In this document: positions 1 through 6,467 of the stretch, piece by piece
Layout: every line of letters begins with the position of its first letter
Position numbering within the stretch: the first letter of the stretch is position 1
Origin: CAYUVF01 sp964448045
GTDB lineage: Bacteria; Bacteroidota; Rhodothermia; Rhodothermales; Salinibacteraceae
Direction: 5' to 3'
DNA: 12,555 nt
NCBI GenBank assembly: GCA_964448045.1
Contig: CAYUVF010000082.1
Span: 1 to 12,555, forward strand
Translations under genes and position numbers: made by a program
Notes under the pieces: model-generated
Told to the model about the DNA's origin: nothing
The model's input: only the letters and a program-made list of their open reading frames with translations
Databases searched by the model: none

Positions 1-207
1 GCTGTGCAGGGCGCAGGACTGCGCCGCCGCCGGGCGGGCCGTCCCTACCGATACCACAAACAGCATCATCAGCAGGCTCAGTGCGGCACCGATTCGGCGG
101 AGCGCATGCGCAGAACGCGAGCGGCGAGGGGGCGAGTGAGTGGACGGAGCATTCAGGGAAGGAGTCCAGGAGCGACGACGCGGGGGGCGGGATGGGGTGC
201 TACGCAT
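1..207 (-). CDS. Partial secreted protein, N-terminal signal-peptide region only
   Basis: Open minus-strand frame of 69 codons that runs off the left edge, so only the N-terminus is visible. The ATG at 207 is the first start after an in-frame TGA two codons upstream. Residues 1-38 are rich in Arg, Pro and Ser (a run of three Arg at 10-12, Arg pairs at 28-29 and 37-38). Residues 39-56 are a hydrophobic core (IGAALSLLMMLFVVSVGT). Residues 60-62 are AAA followed by QSC, a good signal peptidase I site. Cys65 is not in a proper lipobox, because the -3 position is Ala rather than Leu. I infer a Sec-exported protein; the mature part is outside the window and its function is unknown. The long pre-signal leader may be an artefact of choosing the first ATG; the two adjacent ATGs inside the core (69 and 66) would give an unusually short signal. 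It is separated from the polysaccharide cluster by 1.2 kb, so it is probably its own transcription unit. Confidence 0.5.
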   Translation of the reverse strand, partial: MRSTPSRPPRRRSWTPSLNAPSTHSPPRRSRSAHALRRIGAALSLLMMLFVVSVGTARPAAAQSCALHS

Positions 208-223
208 GCTTCAAGGGTGCTTC

Positions 224-229
224 GTTATA
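224..229 (-). promoter_or_regulatory. Possible -10 element ahead of the left-edge gene
   Basis: The minus strand reads TATAAC at 229-224, inside the palindrome TTATATAA (225-232), an AT-rich island in GC-rich DNA. It lies 16 bases before the ATG at 207, which would leave a very short leader. I see no convincing -35 box at 16-18 bases spacing. A short inverted repeat, GCCGT/ACGGC, sits just upstream at 248-259. Weak evidence based on position and composition only. Confidence 0.25.
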
Positions 230-947
230 TAAGGGGGTGAAGGTGGAGCCGTACACGGCGGCAGGCAGGTCGACTGTTCTCCGATTCATCGATCCCCATG
301 GAACGGGACCTATCGTGAGAAGGCAGCAGATCCTGCTCGGCAGGGTGTCACCTCGCTGGTTGGATTAGGCCAGCGCGTTTCCGACGTCGCCGGGGTGACC
401 GTGGGTTGCGCCGCTGGGCGCCTCTCCCGCTGACCACTGAACCCCGGCAGAGTGAACTGGCCATGCTCAGGGCCAGCCCATCCGATGGTAATCCGAAGGA
501 GCAGCAAAGACTACTCCAGAGGATCATGGGCGGAAAGCCGGAAATCAAATACGGCGATGGAGCGAAGGTTATGAAGGGCAGGGACAGATGGAGTTAAAAC
601 GAAATGAACCAATCGGGTCGAGCGAAGAATGGCAGGACGGCAGCGCCTCCCGGCTCGCTACGAAGCGTACGATATGGCACTCGACAACCCGAACGGTATC
701 TGCCGGAGGCGCTCGTTGTTAAAGCAGGGGACGGGGAACCCGTGCTCTCCATTCGTGCGGATCCGAACCGAGGCCTGTTTTGTCCCGAGGGGTTCCAAAG
801 GACCTGCCCGGTCCGAGGACGGCACGGTGCCTCTGAGTCGGGCTCGTGGCGGGGCCTGCGAGTGAAAACTGGAGCTCCGGCGTAGTGAGGTTTTTACCCA
901 CATCGGCCGGTTGAAAAGGTGCCGGGAGAGGGTCATATAAGCCCTGG

Positions 948-967
948 TGAGTCGAGGCGTCGACTCA
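948..967. repeat. Perfect 8-bp inverted repeat with 4-base loop
   Basis: TGAGTCGA (948-955) and TCGACTCA (960-967) are exact inverted copies around GGCG. On the plus strand this hairpin lies just downstream of TTGAAA (911-916) and TATAAG (936-941), which resemble sigma-70 boxes but with a 19-base spacer, and 12 bases before GTTTTT at 980-985. It could be an operator, the 5' hairpin of a transcript, or chance: an 8-bp repeat with a short loop is expected about once or twice in a window of this size. Confidence 0.3.
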
Positions 968-1296
968 GGCGGTACAGGGGTTTTTCGGGTGCCGCAGTTA
1001 CTTACGCGAAGACGAAAAAGAGTCCTTGTGTTGATGGACGATGCTCTTCGAGCGGATGTTATAAAGATCCGTACTATTTTTCGGTACGGGTAGGGATTAC
1101 ACTGCCTCAGAACTTCGAGGGGGGGGCCAGATTGCTGCCTGGAGATCGAGCATCGGCGTCCGGAGGGAAGTCAATCGCGGACGGAAGACAGGATAGAACA
1201 GGTCCACTCACTGTGAGAAGAGGCCGGCCAATCAACCCGAGAACAGATGCCCATCGGCAGGGGGCAGAGCCGGTGGAACAGCGATTAATGAAGAGA

Positions 1297-1313
1297 GTCC
1301 TCGACCGGAGGAC
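1297..1313 (-). terminator. Weak candidate terminator downstream of the cluster
   Basis: GTCCTC (1297-1302) and GAGGAC (1308-1313) form a 6-bp stem with a 5-base loop about 120 bases past the last stop codon of the cluster. On the transcribed strand it is followed by TCTCTTCATT, only half T. This is the best hairpin-plus-T arrangement I find after the operon, but the stem is short and the T tract is poor. Confidence 0.2.
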
Positions 1314-1433
1314 GGAGGGCTCGGCGGGGTTCAGGGAGAACGGCACCGAGCTCCTCCGTCCGCCGGCCCCGGTCGCCGCACGTGCCACTTTGCCGATCGG
1401 AGGGACGAAAGCGGTCCGGGGGCGCCAGAGCGA

Positions 1434-2312
1434 CTACTCCGGCACACGGAAGGAAAAAGTTTCCAGACGGCGTTTCATTTTCCACCCCTCTCGGCGCGGG
1501 TGGCGGAGCAGCGCGGCTGCCGCGCGCAGGTAAGCGCCTGCCGTCAGGGCGTAATGCGCCGGGGCGGCCCGCCATCGCTGGATCCGTCCCTGGCTGATCC
1601 GGTATCCGCGCTCGACGAGCCAGTCCTGCGCGGCATATTCCAGTACGGCCACTTGGAAGGGGGAGAGAGCCGTGCGCCACTGTTCGGATCGGCCCGAATG
1701 GATGTGGTTGTGATGCAACTCGGATGATGGCTTGCGGACCGCAGCGCCTTGCTCGTCGTGCGATCTGGGCCCTGCGGCCTGGGCCTGGTGCATCCGTGAG
1801 CGTTGTTTGTTCAGGCTATATCGCTCGGCCAGTGCCGCCGCGGCGGATGCGGGAAGCTCAATCCCGAGAACGGTGGCAATCCGATGCACCTCATCGGTGA
1901 GATGGTCGACGGTCTGCTCGTATTGGGAGATCTGTACGTCTGTGACGCTTGTCCAGGCGTCGGAATGGGTCAGTGCGCGCCGGATGTGGGCGTGGAAGAG
2001 GATATACCAGAATGAGCGATCGAGCTTGTTCATCAGGGAAACCATCACATCCCGGATGTCCCGGTAGATGTAAAGTACCTGGGCCTCATGCGCGGCTGCG
2101 AGGGCGGCCACCTCAGGGGCAAATGCGTGCATTTTGATAACATAGGGGCCGTCCGCCGCGGGATGGGTCTCGTACAGCGCCGGAACGTCCTGCGGCTCCA
2201 CGTAGCCCAGCGGGATGGCGCCCAGGTACGTGCTCGCGAGATCACTTGTGATCTGGTACTGCACGGTGGATCCGGAGCGAATCATTCCGGCGCAGACGAT
2301 CCAGGTAGCCAT
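1434..2312 (-). CDS. Sulfotransferase D (PAPS-dependent, Sulfotransfer_1-like)
   Basis: 292 residues, last gene of the cluster. It should transfer sulfate from PAPS to a hydroxyl or amino group of a sugar or lipid in the cytoplasm. The 5'-phosphosulfate loop is GMIRSGST (9-16), at the very N-terminus, which supports the ATG at 2312. A K-x-H pair (K60, H62, in VIKMHAF) fits the catalytic lysine/histidine position. The 3'-phosphate motif is YRDIRDVMVS (83-92), with R84 and S92 at the expected 8-residue spacing. A late HxHSGRSEQW segment (203-212) fills the place where the family has its Gly-rich cofactor loop, but without the classic RKGxxGDWK form. Residues 243-282 are a basic C-terminal extension with a weakly hydrophobic stretch (252-269), perhaps membrane-associated. 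The gene follows sulfotransferase C by 42 bases; no Shine-Dalgarno is visible and the gap is pyrimidine-rich. Acceptor unknown. The family call is firm; a role in decorating the cluster's polysaccharide is inferred from context. Confidence 0.85.
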   Translation of the reverse strand: MATWIVCAGMIRSGSTVQYQITSDLASTYLGAIPLGYVEPQDVPALYETHPAADGPYVIKMHAFAPEVAALAAAHEAQVLYIYRDIRDVMVSLMNKLDRSFWYILFHAHIRRALTHSDAWTSVTDVQISQYEQTVDHLTDEVHRIATVLGIELPASAAAALAERYSLNKQRSRMHQAQAAGPRSHDEQGAAVRKPSSELHHNHIHSGRSEQWRTALSPFQVAVLEYAAQDWLVERGYRISQGRIQRWRAAPAHYALTAGAYLRAAAALLRHPRREGWKMKRRLETFSFRVPE

Positions 2313-2354
2313 AAGGCAGGGGAGATGAAGGTCAAAAGGGGACGGGTGGGCGCA

Positions 2355-3206
2355 TCAGGAAAACGGGAGCCCAAACAGGTTTCTGCGCATCGACTGGAGG
2401 CCCGATCGTACGCGCCAGTACGGATGTAAAAGCGATGCATAACGGCGATTCATCCGCTGGAAGCGTTCCAGTTTGCCCGTTCGGTGTAGCTCCTCCGCCC
2501 GGGCCTCAAATTGCTGCGAGATCACGTCGTACAGTTCGAGGTCCAACTGATTATGCTTTTCGATGAGCCTCCGGGTGCCGGTGGATATAGATGCAGCCGG
2601 TGGGCGACCGCGGTTTACATTGCGGCGGGTGTACAGGGGCATGTGGGGCCACTGGAGGGTGCGACGGATGAGGAGCAGCGTTTCATCAAACCGATGCGTG
2701 AGGCCCACCACGGCGAAGTAATCTTCGACATGGCGGAGCGCGGTCTGTAGGGTGTCCCGCGTGCAGGCTCCGAACGGGACCTCGGCGCCGGCCAAGAGCC
2801 GGGTCTGGCCGTTATCCATCTCAGTCGTGATGCCGCGCTCCAGCAGGTCGGCCAGGGACCAACCGCGGGTGCGCACGGCGTCGTGAAGCCGGTGATTGGG
2901 TTTGGCGCGCAGGTAATGGTAGTAGGAGATGACGCGCTCGACCGGATGCCGGAGAAAGGTAATGTATGTCGTCGGGGGCGGAAGCGCCGTGTGCAAGCCG
3001 AAGGCGAAGTGGCCTCGTAGCACACGGATTCGGGCGCGATCCGCCTCGGCGAGGTCGGTGAAGTAGGATTCCGACTGATACGGTTTCTGATTGTTGATCC
3101 GAAAGATCTGCTGTAACGGATACGCGCGATTCAGAATTGCATCCAGTGTCGATCCGCCGGTCTTCGGAATGTGAAGAAAAATCGCACGAGGAGGAGACGT
3201 AGCCAT
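2355..3206 (-). CDS. Sulfotransferase C (Sulfotransfer_2 / heparan 2-O-type family)
   Basis: 283 residues. The start at 3206 is chosen because the hallmark PAPS 5'-phosphosulfate motif HIPKTGGSTL lies at residues 12-21, the usual place in this family. Upstream in-frame codons back to 3728 only overlap the 3' end of the preceding glycosyltransferase. The LRGHFAFGL segment (63-71) and the 3'-phosphate motif FLRHPVERVISYYHYLR (84-100) are typical of the carbohydrate sulfotransferases related to heparan and chondroitin sulfotransferases, as are DNGQTRLLAG (131-140) and the later VGLTHRFDETLLLIR (167-181). The C-terminus (241-283) is strongly basic. In bacteria such proteins are often found in capsule and exopolysaccharide loci, so sulfation of a glycan hydroxyl is the likely job. 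The stop of the upstream glycosyltransferase is 53 bases away and the next gene starts 42 bases on. No Shine-Dalgarno is seen. Confidence 0.9.
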   Translation of the reverse strand: MATSPPRAIFLHIPKTGGSTLDAILNRAYPLQQIFRINNQKPYQSESYFTDLAEADRARIRVLRGHFAFGLHTALPPPTTYITFLRHPVERVISYYHYLRAKPNHRLHDAVRTRGWSLADLLERGITTEMDNGQTRLLAGAEVPFGACTRDTLQTALRHVEDYFAVVGLTHRFDETLLLIRRTLQWPHMPLYTRRNVNRGRPPAASISTGTRRLIEKHNQLDLELYDVISQQFEARAEELHRTGKLERFQRMNRRYASLLHPYWRVRSGLQSMRRNLFGLPFS

Positions 3207-3259
3207 CGGATAGAGCGGTACAGGCTGCGGATGATTGGGAGCCGCTTCGGTGGAGACAT

Positions 3260-4246
3260 CTACGCTGGGGACGGGACAGGGGAGCGGTTGGGGGCCATGG
3301 TTTGAAGCAGCTGCTCGATGCCGCGCTGGACGGTCCGATTCCATCCGTTTCGCTCCGCGTTCAGGGCGAGCGGATGGGTTGGCACCTGCAGGATACCCTG
3401 CACGATCGACTCCGGCGTATTCTCGACCAGGATCGCCCATTGGCCGAACAGGGTTTCGCTCAGCGTCGTGCGGGAGGCGACGAGTGGCGTGTTGGATGCG
3501 AGCGCCTCGCAGGCCCCCGATTGCTGGGTGGCTTCGCGCGTGGTGAGCGTGACGACGGCGGCGCTGGAGCAGAGCAGCCGGTGGTAATCGGCTGTATCCA
3601 GAAACCCCGGCAACCGCACGTTGGGGCAGCTCTGGAGCCGCCGGCGATGCGCTCGGGAAAGCCGCTGCGGGTCGGCGGTGATGACGAAGGTATAATCGGG
3701 CAGCAGCTCGATTGTGCGGATGATGCACTCGACCGGTTCATCAGCATCGAACGAGCAGATGAAGGTGATCTGCGTGGCGTTGCGGTCGGTTCCATCACAG
3801 CGAATCCGGGGGACCGGATCGGGAATGTGATAGTACGTCGCCGTGGGGAAATCTGCCTGCATCATTGCCAGAATTTCCTCGTTGTGTGCAATGAGGCCTC
3901 GCGACTGCCGGATGAGCCGCTTGCTCATCGGGAGCTGCGTCCAGCCCGAGCGGATCACGGTGTTGTGGGCATCGAGGAAGTACGGCACTTCCAGCAGCCA
4001 GGCCGGGAGCGCCGCAAAGGGAGGAGGCGCCTGCACGATGACATACGGAGGGCGCTGGGTCCGGAGGGTGCGAAGTGATCGGGCGAACTTCGACACGTAA
4101 TCGAGCGGGCGCAGCGCTTTGCTGCGGAAGTGGTGCGGCAGGTACCGTAGTTCGGCGCCCAGCATCGGCGCGAGCGCATCGGCCCGCCGCTGATACCGTT
4201 TCCAGACGAGGAAGAGCGGGGGAGCAGATGAAGTCGTCGAGGACAT
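3260..4246 (-). CDS. Divergent glycosyltransferase (GT-B fold, GT4-like)
   Basis: 328 residues from the ATG at 4246; an in-frame ATG at 4294 would add 16 residues. I prefer 4246 because the first beta strand (LFLVW) begins at residue 11. An N-terminal Rossmann-like half includes YVIVQAPPP (68-76) and PYFLDAHNTVI (88-98), the DAHN string being common in nucleotide-sugar-dependent glycosyltransferases of the GT-B fold. The C-terminal half begins near ITFICSFDADEP (160-171). It contains FVITADP (187-193), NVRLPGFLDTADYHRLLCSS (209-228) and a donor-binding segment TREATQQSGACEALASNTPLV (236-256), in which two glutamates (238, 247) resemble the E-x7-E motif of GT4 enzymes but are spaced one residue wider. 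At 328 residues it is short for GT4 (usually 350-400). It probably adds one sugar of the repeat unit; donor and acceptor cannot be read. It is preceded by 110 bases of non-coding sequence, the longest gap in the run, and no Shine-Dalgarno is visible. Confidence 0.75.
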   Translation of the reverse strand: MSSTTSSAPPLFLVWKRYQRRADALAPMLGAELRYLPHHFRSKALRPLDYVSKFARSLRTLRTQRPPYVIVQAPPPFAALPAWLLEVPYFLDAHNTVIRSGWTQLPMSKRLIRQSRGLIAHNEEILAMMQADFPTATYYHIPDPVPRIRCDGTDRNATQITFICSFDADEPVECIIRTIELLPDYTFVITADPQRLSRAHRRRLQSCPNVRLPGFLDTADYHRLLCSSAAVVTLTTREATQQSGACEALASNTPLVASRTTLSETLFGQWAILVENTPESIVQGILQVPTHPLALNAERNGWNRTVQRGIEQLLQTMAPNRSPVPSPA

Positions 4247-4356
4247 GGCGCGGGGCGTCGGGTCGAGAGAGACTGTAGGGATCGATCGTCGCATCGGACG
4301 GGGGATGCCGAAAAGAGAGAAGGCGCGCCCCGGCGTAGGCGGGCGATTGTGGAGCG

Positions 4357-5223
4357 TCAGCGCAACCGGAGGCGCCGCAGAAAATGCACTGTGATGCGGA
4401 GCAGATCCCACGAGAAGTACGACAGAAACTGCAGGGGCGAGGTCGCGGTCTTGAGGGCGAAGTAAAACCGGAACTTGATCCAGAATGACGACCGGAAATC
4501 GAAAAAGTACCGCCGGATGTCGCGCAGGTGGTAGACGGCCTGCACGTCGGGGCCAAAGGTCTTGTCCACGTGGCTCTTCACGACGGCGTCGTAGGTGACG
4601 ATGAGCCGGTAGCCCTGGCGACTGGCGCGGACGGGCCACTCGGTGTCGCCCCGGTGCGGGAAGTGCGCCGCATCGTAGAGGCCGATCTCACGGAAGGCGG
4701 AGACTGGAGCGAGCATACCGCGGCCCGTCAGCTGGGATACGTCAACCGCGTACGCCTCCGGAAAACACCTCAGGGGCTCCCCGGCGTGGAGGATCCGGTC
4801 TTTGGCCGTGCGCCAGTTCGTGCGGCGCCCGCCGTCCCAGATCGTCTCGGGGGCATCGATTGGCACAACCACAGAGCCCACGATCGTTCGCGGATGCCGA
4901 TCCGCCACATCGACCAGCCGGTGCAGGTAGTCGGCATCGAATTCGAGGTCGTCGTTGATGATCAGCACGTAGTCCCGCGGCGCGGCGATGGTGAGCACGT
5001 GTCGTAGTCCGCGGTTCGTCCCGCCTGTCCACCAGAGGGCGCCATCGCCCTGGAGCAGCGTGACCTCGGGGAAGTCCCGCTGGATCATGGCGGCGGTGCC
5101 GTCGGTCGAGCCGTCGTCCACGATGATGACCTCGACGTCGGGGTAGGTCTGGCGCGCGAGGCACGCCAGGAACCGCCGGGTCAGCGCGCGCCGGTTATGA
5201 ACGGGGGTAACGACGTAGACCAT
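4357..5223 (-). CDS. Glycosyltransferase family 2 (GT-A), rhamnosyltransferase-like
   Basis: 288 residues. The enzyme transfers a sugar from a nucleotide donor to a lipid-linked acceptor at the cytoplasmic face. It opens with VYVVTPVHNRRAL (2-14), the normal GT2 N-terminus, which fixes the start at 5223 although the frame is open upstream. DDGSTDGT (36-43) binds the nucleotide. GDGALWWTGGTNRGL (59-73) is characteristic of a GT2 subgroup that includes rhamnosyltransferase-like proteins. The metal-binding DxD equivalent is NDD (90-92) in IINDDLEFDADYL. The catalytic-base region is DTEW (193-196), followed by the usual RASRQGYRL. The C-terminus (237-288) is rich in Phe, Arg and Leu and looks like an amphipathic membrane-binding segment. 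Its start is only 5 bases after the stop of the GT4 gene, so translational coupling is likely; there is no Shine-Dalgarno of its own. Exact sugar unknown. Confidence 0.9.
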   Translation of the reverse strand: MVYVVTPVHNRRALTRRFLACLARQTYPDVEVIIVDDGSTDGTAAMIQRDFPEVTLLQGDGALWWTGGTNRGLRHVLTIAAPRDYVLIINDDLEFDADYLHRLVDVADRHPRTIVGSVVVPIDAPETIWDGGRRTNWRTAKDRILHAGEPLRCFPEAYAVDVSQLTGRGMLAPVSAFREIGLYDAAHFPHRGDTEWPVRASRQGYRLIVTYDAVVKSHVDKTFGPDVQAVYHLRDIRRYFFDFRSSFWIKFRFYFALKTATSPLQFLSYFSWDLLRITVHFLRRLRLR

Positions 5224-5228
5224 GGGGT

Positions 5229-6455
5229 TCAGACAAGGGTCTGGTAAAGATCCGTCACGACGCTGGCGCGCCGGGACCACTCGTGATGGCGGGCCGCGTC
5301 GAGGCCGGCGCGGCGCATGGTGGCCCGGATGTCGGGGTGATGGTAGAGCATGTCCACTGCGCGGGCGAGGGCGCGGACGGTCTCTTCTGGAGATGTGACG
5401 GGCACTTTGATGCCGGCGGCGTCGGGGACGAGGTGCACAGCGCCGTGGAGGTTCAGCGTAACGATGGGCAGTCCGTTCGCCATGGCCTCCAGCAGCTGTG
5501 CCGCGCATGAGTCGCGCAGGCTGGTAAAGAGGAAGAGGTCGTGGTTCCAGTAGGCTTCCTGGACATCGCCCCAGGGCACGCGCCCCCGCCAGTCCACTTT
5601 TCCATCGAGGCCGTAGTCGCGGATCCAGTCCGGCAGGACGGATCCCAGCGGGCCGTCGCCGAGGATCGTGAGCGTGAACGGGACCTTGACGCGGCTCAGG
5701 ACATCGAGCGTGAGCGAAAGAGCTTTGCGCGGATAGATGCGCCCCGTCCACAGAATCCGGAGCGACTCGGGGGGGCTTGCGGGCCGAGCCGGGCGATCGG
5801 GCGCGGAGCCGTTCAGAAAGAAGTGATCGGGGAGCCCCGTGTCCAGAAAGAGCTCGACGCGGCGGGCGCCCATCCGCTCAGCGAGGGACACGGTGTCCTC
5901 GTTTGTAGCCAGCACGAGACTCGCCGCGCCGAGCAGCTTGCGAGTGAACAGGTTGTAGGGGACGACGTGGCGGGTCAGCGCGGTGCGCAGGGCCTCCTGG
6001 CGCCATCCGCCATTGAAGTACGTCTTGAAGGCCGGCGGGGCCGTCTGCCCGCCCCCGACGGGGCCGAACACGAAGGGCTTGCCCAGTCGCCAGAGGAGCG
6101 AGCCGCCCATGAGGCTGCTCCACGTCACGTGATGGACGACATCGAATCCCTGCGCCCGGTCCAGCTGGCGCGCGATCTGATAGGCGGCCCGCTGCCAGAG
6201 AAAATAGCGAAGGTAGACGCCGGTGAGGCCAAAGAGCAGCGCCTTCGCCCGCTCGGGAAGGGCCACATAGATGAACTGGAGATTCGGGATGGGGCGGGCT
6301 GCCAGCTCGGCGCGGATCGCGGCCTCGTGCTCGGGGCGCGTTAGCACGACCACGGTATGGCCGGCCGCCGCCAGATGCGACGACCAGTTCCATCCGTTGC
6401 CGTGCTCGGATCCTCGATTCGGCTCGCACACGTAGGCTGATAGTAAAACATGCAT
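5229..6455 (-). CDS. Glycosyltransferase group 1 (GT4)
   Basis: 408 residues, the usual GT4 length. The start at 6455 gives MHVLLSAYVCEPNRGSEHG, matching the CEPNRGSE-type N-terminus of a GT4 subgroup common in exopolysaccharide clusters, followed by GWNWSSHLAAAGHTVVVLT (21-39). HHVTW (108-112) and FVFGPVGGGQTAP (128-140) lie in the acceptor half. The donor half has ILWTGRIYPRKAL (234-246), a good GT4 phosphate-loop segment with the R/K pair, then LTILGDGPL (262-270) and FLFTSLRDSCAAQLLEAMANGLPIV (308-332, written here in one span for position). In that last segment the first acid of the E-x7-E motif is Asp315 and the second is Glu323. The gene begins 10 bases after the stop of sulfotransferase B and has the clearest Shine-Dalgarno in the window. 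It is followed 5 bases on by the GT2 gene. It should add a sugar to the lipid-linked repeat unit; sugar specificity unknown. Confidence 0.9.
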   Translation of the reverse strand: MHVLLSAYVCEPNRGSEHGNGWNWSSHLAAAGHTVVVLTRPEHEAAIRAELAARPIPNLQFIYVALPERAKALLFGLTGVYLRYFLWQRAAYQIARQLDRAQGFDVVHHVTWSSLMGGSLLWRLGKPFVFGPVGGGQTAPPAFKTYFNGGWRQEALRTALTRHVVPYNLFTRKLLGAASLVLATNEDTVSLAERMGARRVELFLDTGLPDHFFLNGSAPDRPARPASPPESLRILWTGRIYPRKALSLTLDVLSRVKVPFTLTILGDGPLGSVLPDWIRDYGLDGKVDWRGRVPWGDVQEAYWNHDLFLFTSLRDSCAAQLLEAMANGLPIVTLNLHGAVHLVPDAAGIKVPVTSPEETVRALARAVDMLYHHPDIRATMRRAGLDAARHHEWSRRASVVTDLYQTLV

Positions 6456-6460
6456 GGCGG

Positions 6461-6467
6461 TTTCCTC
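6461..6467 (-). promoter_or_regulatory. Shine-Dalgarno for the GT4 gene, overlapping the upstream stop
   Basis: The minus strand reads GAGGAAA at 6467-6461, five bases before the ATG at 6455. It overlaps the TGA of sulfotransferase B (6468-6466). Ribosomes ending on one gene would uncover or re-use this site, suggesting coupled translation of a sulfotransferase and a glycosyltransferase. Most other starts in the window lack such a site. Confidence 0.6.

Larger units (their letters stand above)
208..1433. other. Gene-poor spacer, about 1.2 kb, no supportable gene
   Basis: This stretch lies between the end of the polysaccharide cluster (stop at 1434) and the left-edge gene. Open frames here reach at most 204 codons (plus strand, 919-1533). 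They overlap each other on both strands, have compositions dominated by Arg, Gly, Pro and Ser, and show no motif I recognise. Several run into the 3' end of sulfotransferase D. I looked for tRNA-like arms, RNase P and tmRNA consensus strings, transposase motifs, terminal inverted repeats and CRISPR repeats and saw none. It holds several short inverted repeats (862-869 with 890-897, 948-955 with 960-967, 1069-1074 with 1084-1089, 1297-1302 with 1308-1313). It may be regulatory DNA, a decayed region, or carry an unrecognised RNA. Confidence 0.6.

Noticed and set aside
406..597. 63-codon plus-strand frame ending in a Lys-rich, somewhat protein-like stretch
   Set aside because: TTG start without a ribosome binding site, no family resemblance; too little evidence to call a gene.
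800..831. Short inverted repeats GGACC/GGTCC and GGCAC/GTGCC
   Set aside because: Stems of five bases are expected often by chance in GC-rich DNA and no T tract follows.
919..1533. 204-codon plus-strand frame in the spacer
   Set aside because: No recognisable motif, Arg/Gly/Ser-rich, no ribosome binding site, and it runs into sulfotransferase D antisense.
2355..3728. A 457-codon frame suggesting an N-terminal fusion to sulfotransferase C
   Set aside because: The extra 174 codons overlap the 3' end of the glycosyltransferase gene in another frame and have shadow composition; the HIPKTGG motif sits properly after the ATG at 3206.
4357..5751. Long N-terminal extension of the GT2 gene to 5751
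   Set aside because: It overlaps the GT4 gene and is a run of Arg/Pro/His; the normal GT2 N-terminus begins at 5223.
5541..6344. 267-codon plus-strand frame
   Set aside because: Antisense to the GT4 gene, which has clear motifs; the composition is that of a high-GC antisense shadow.
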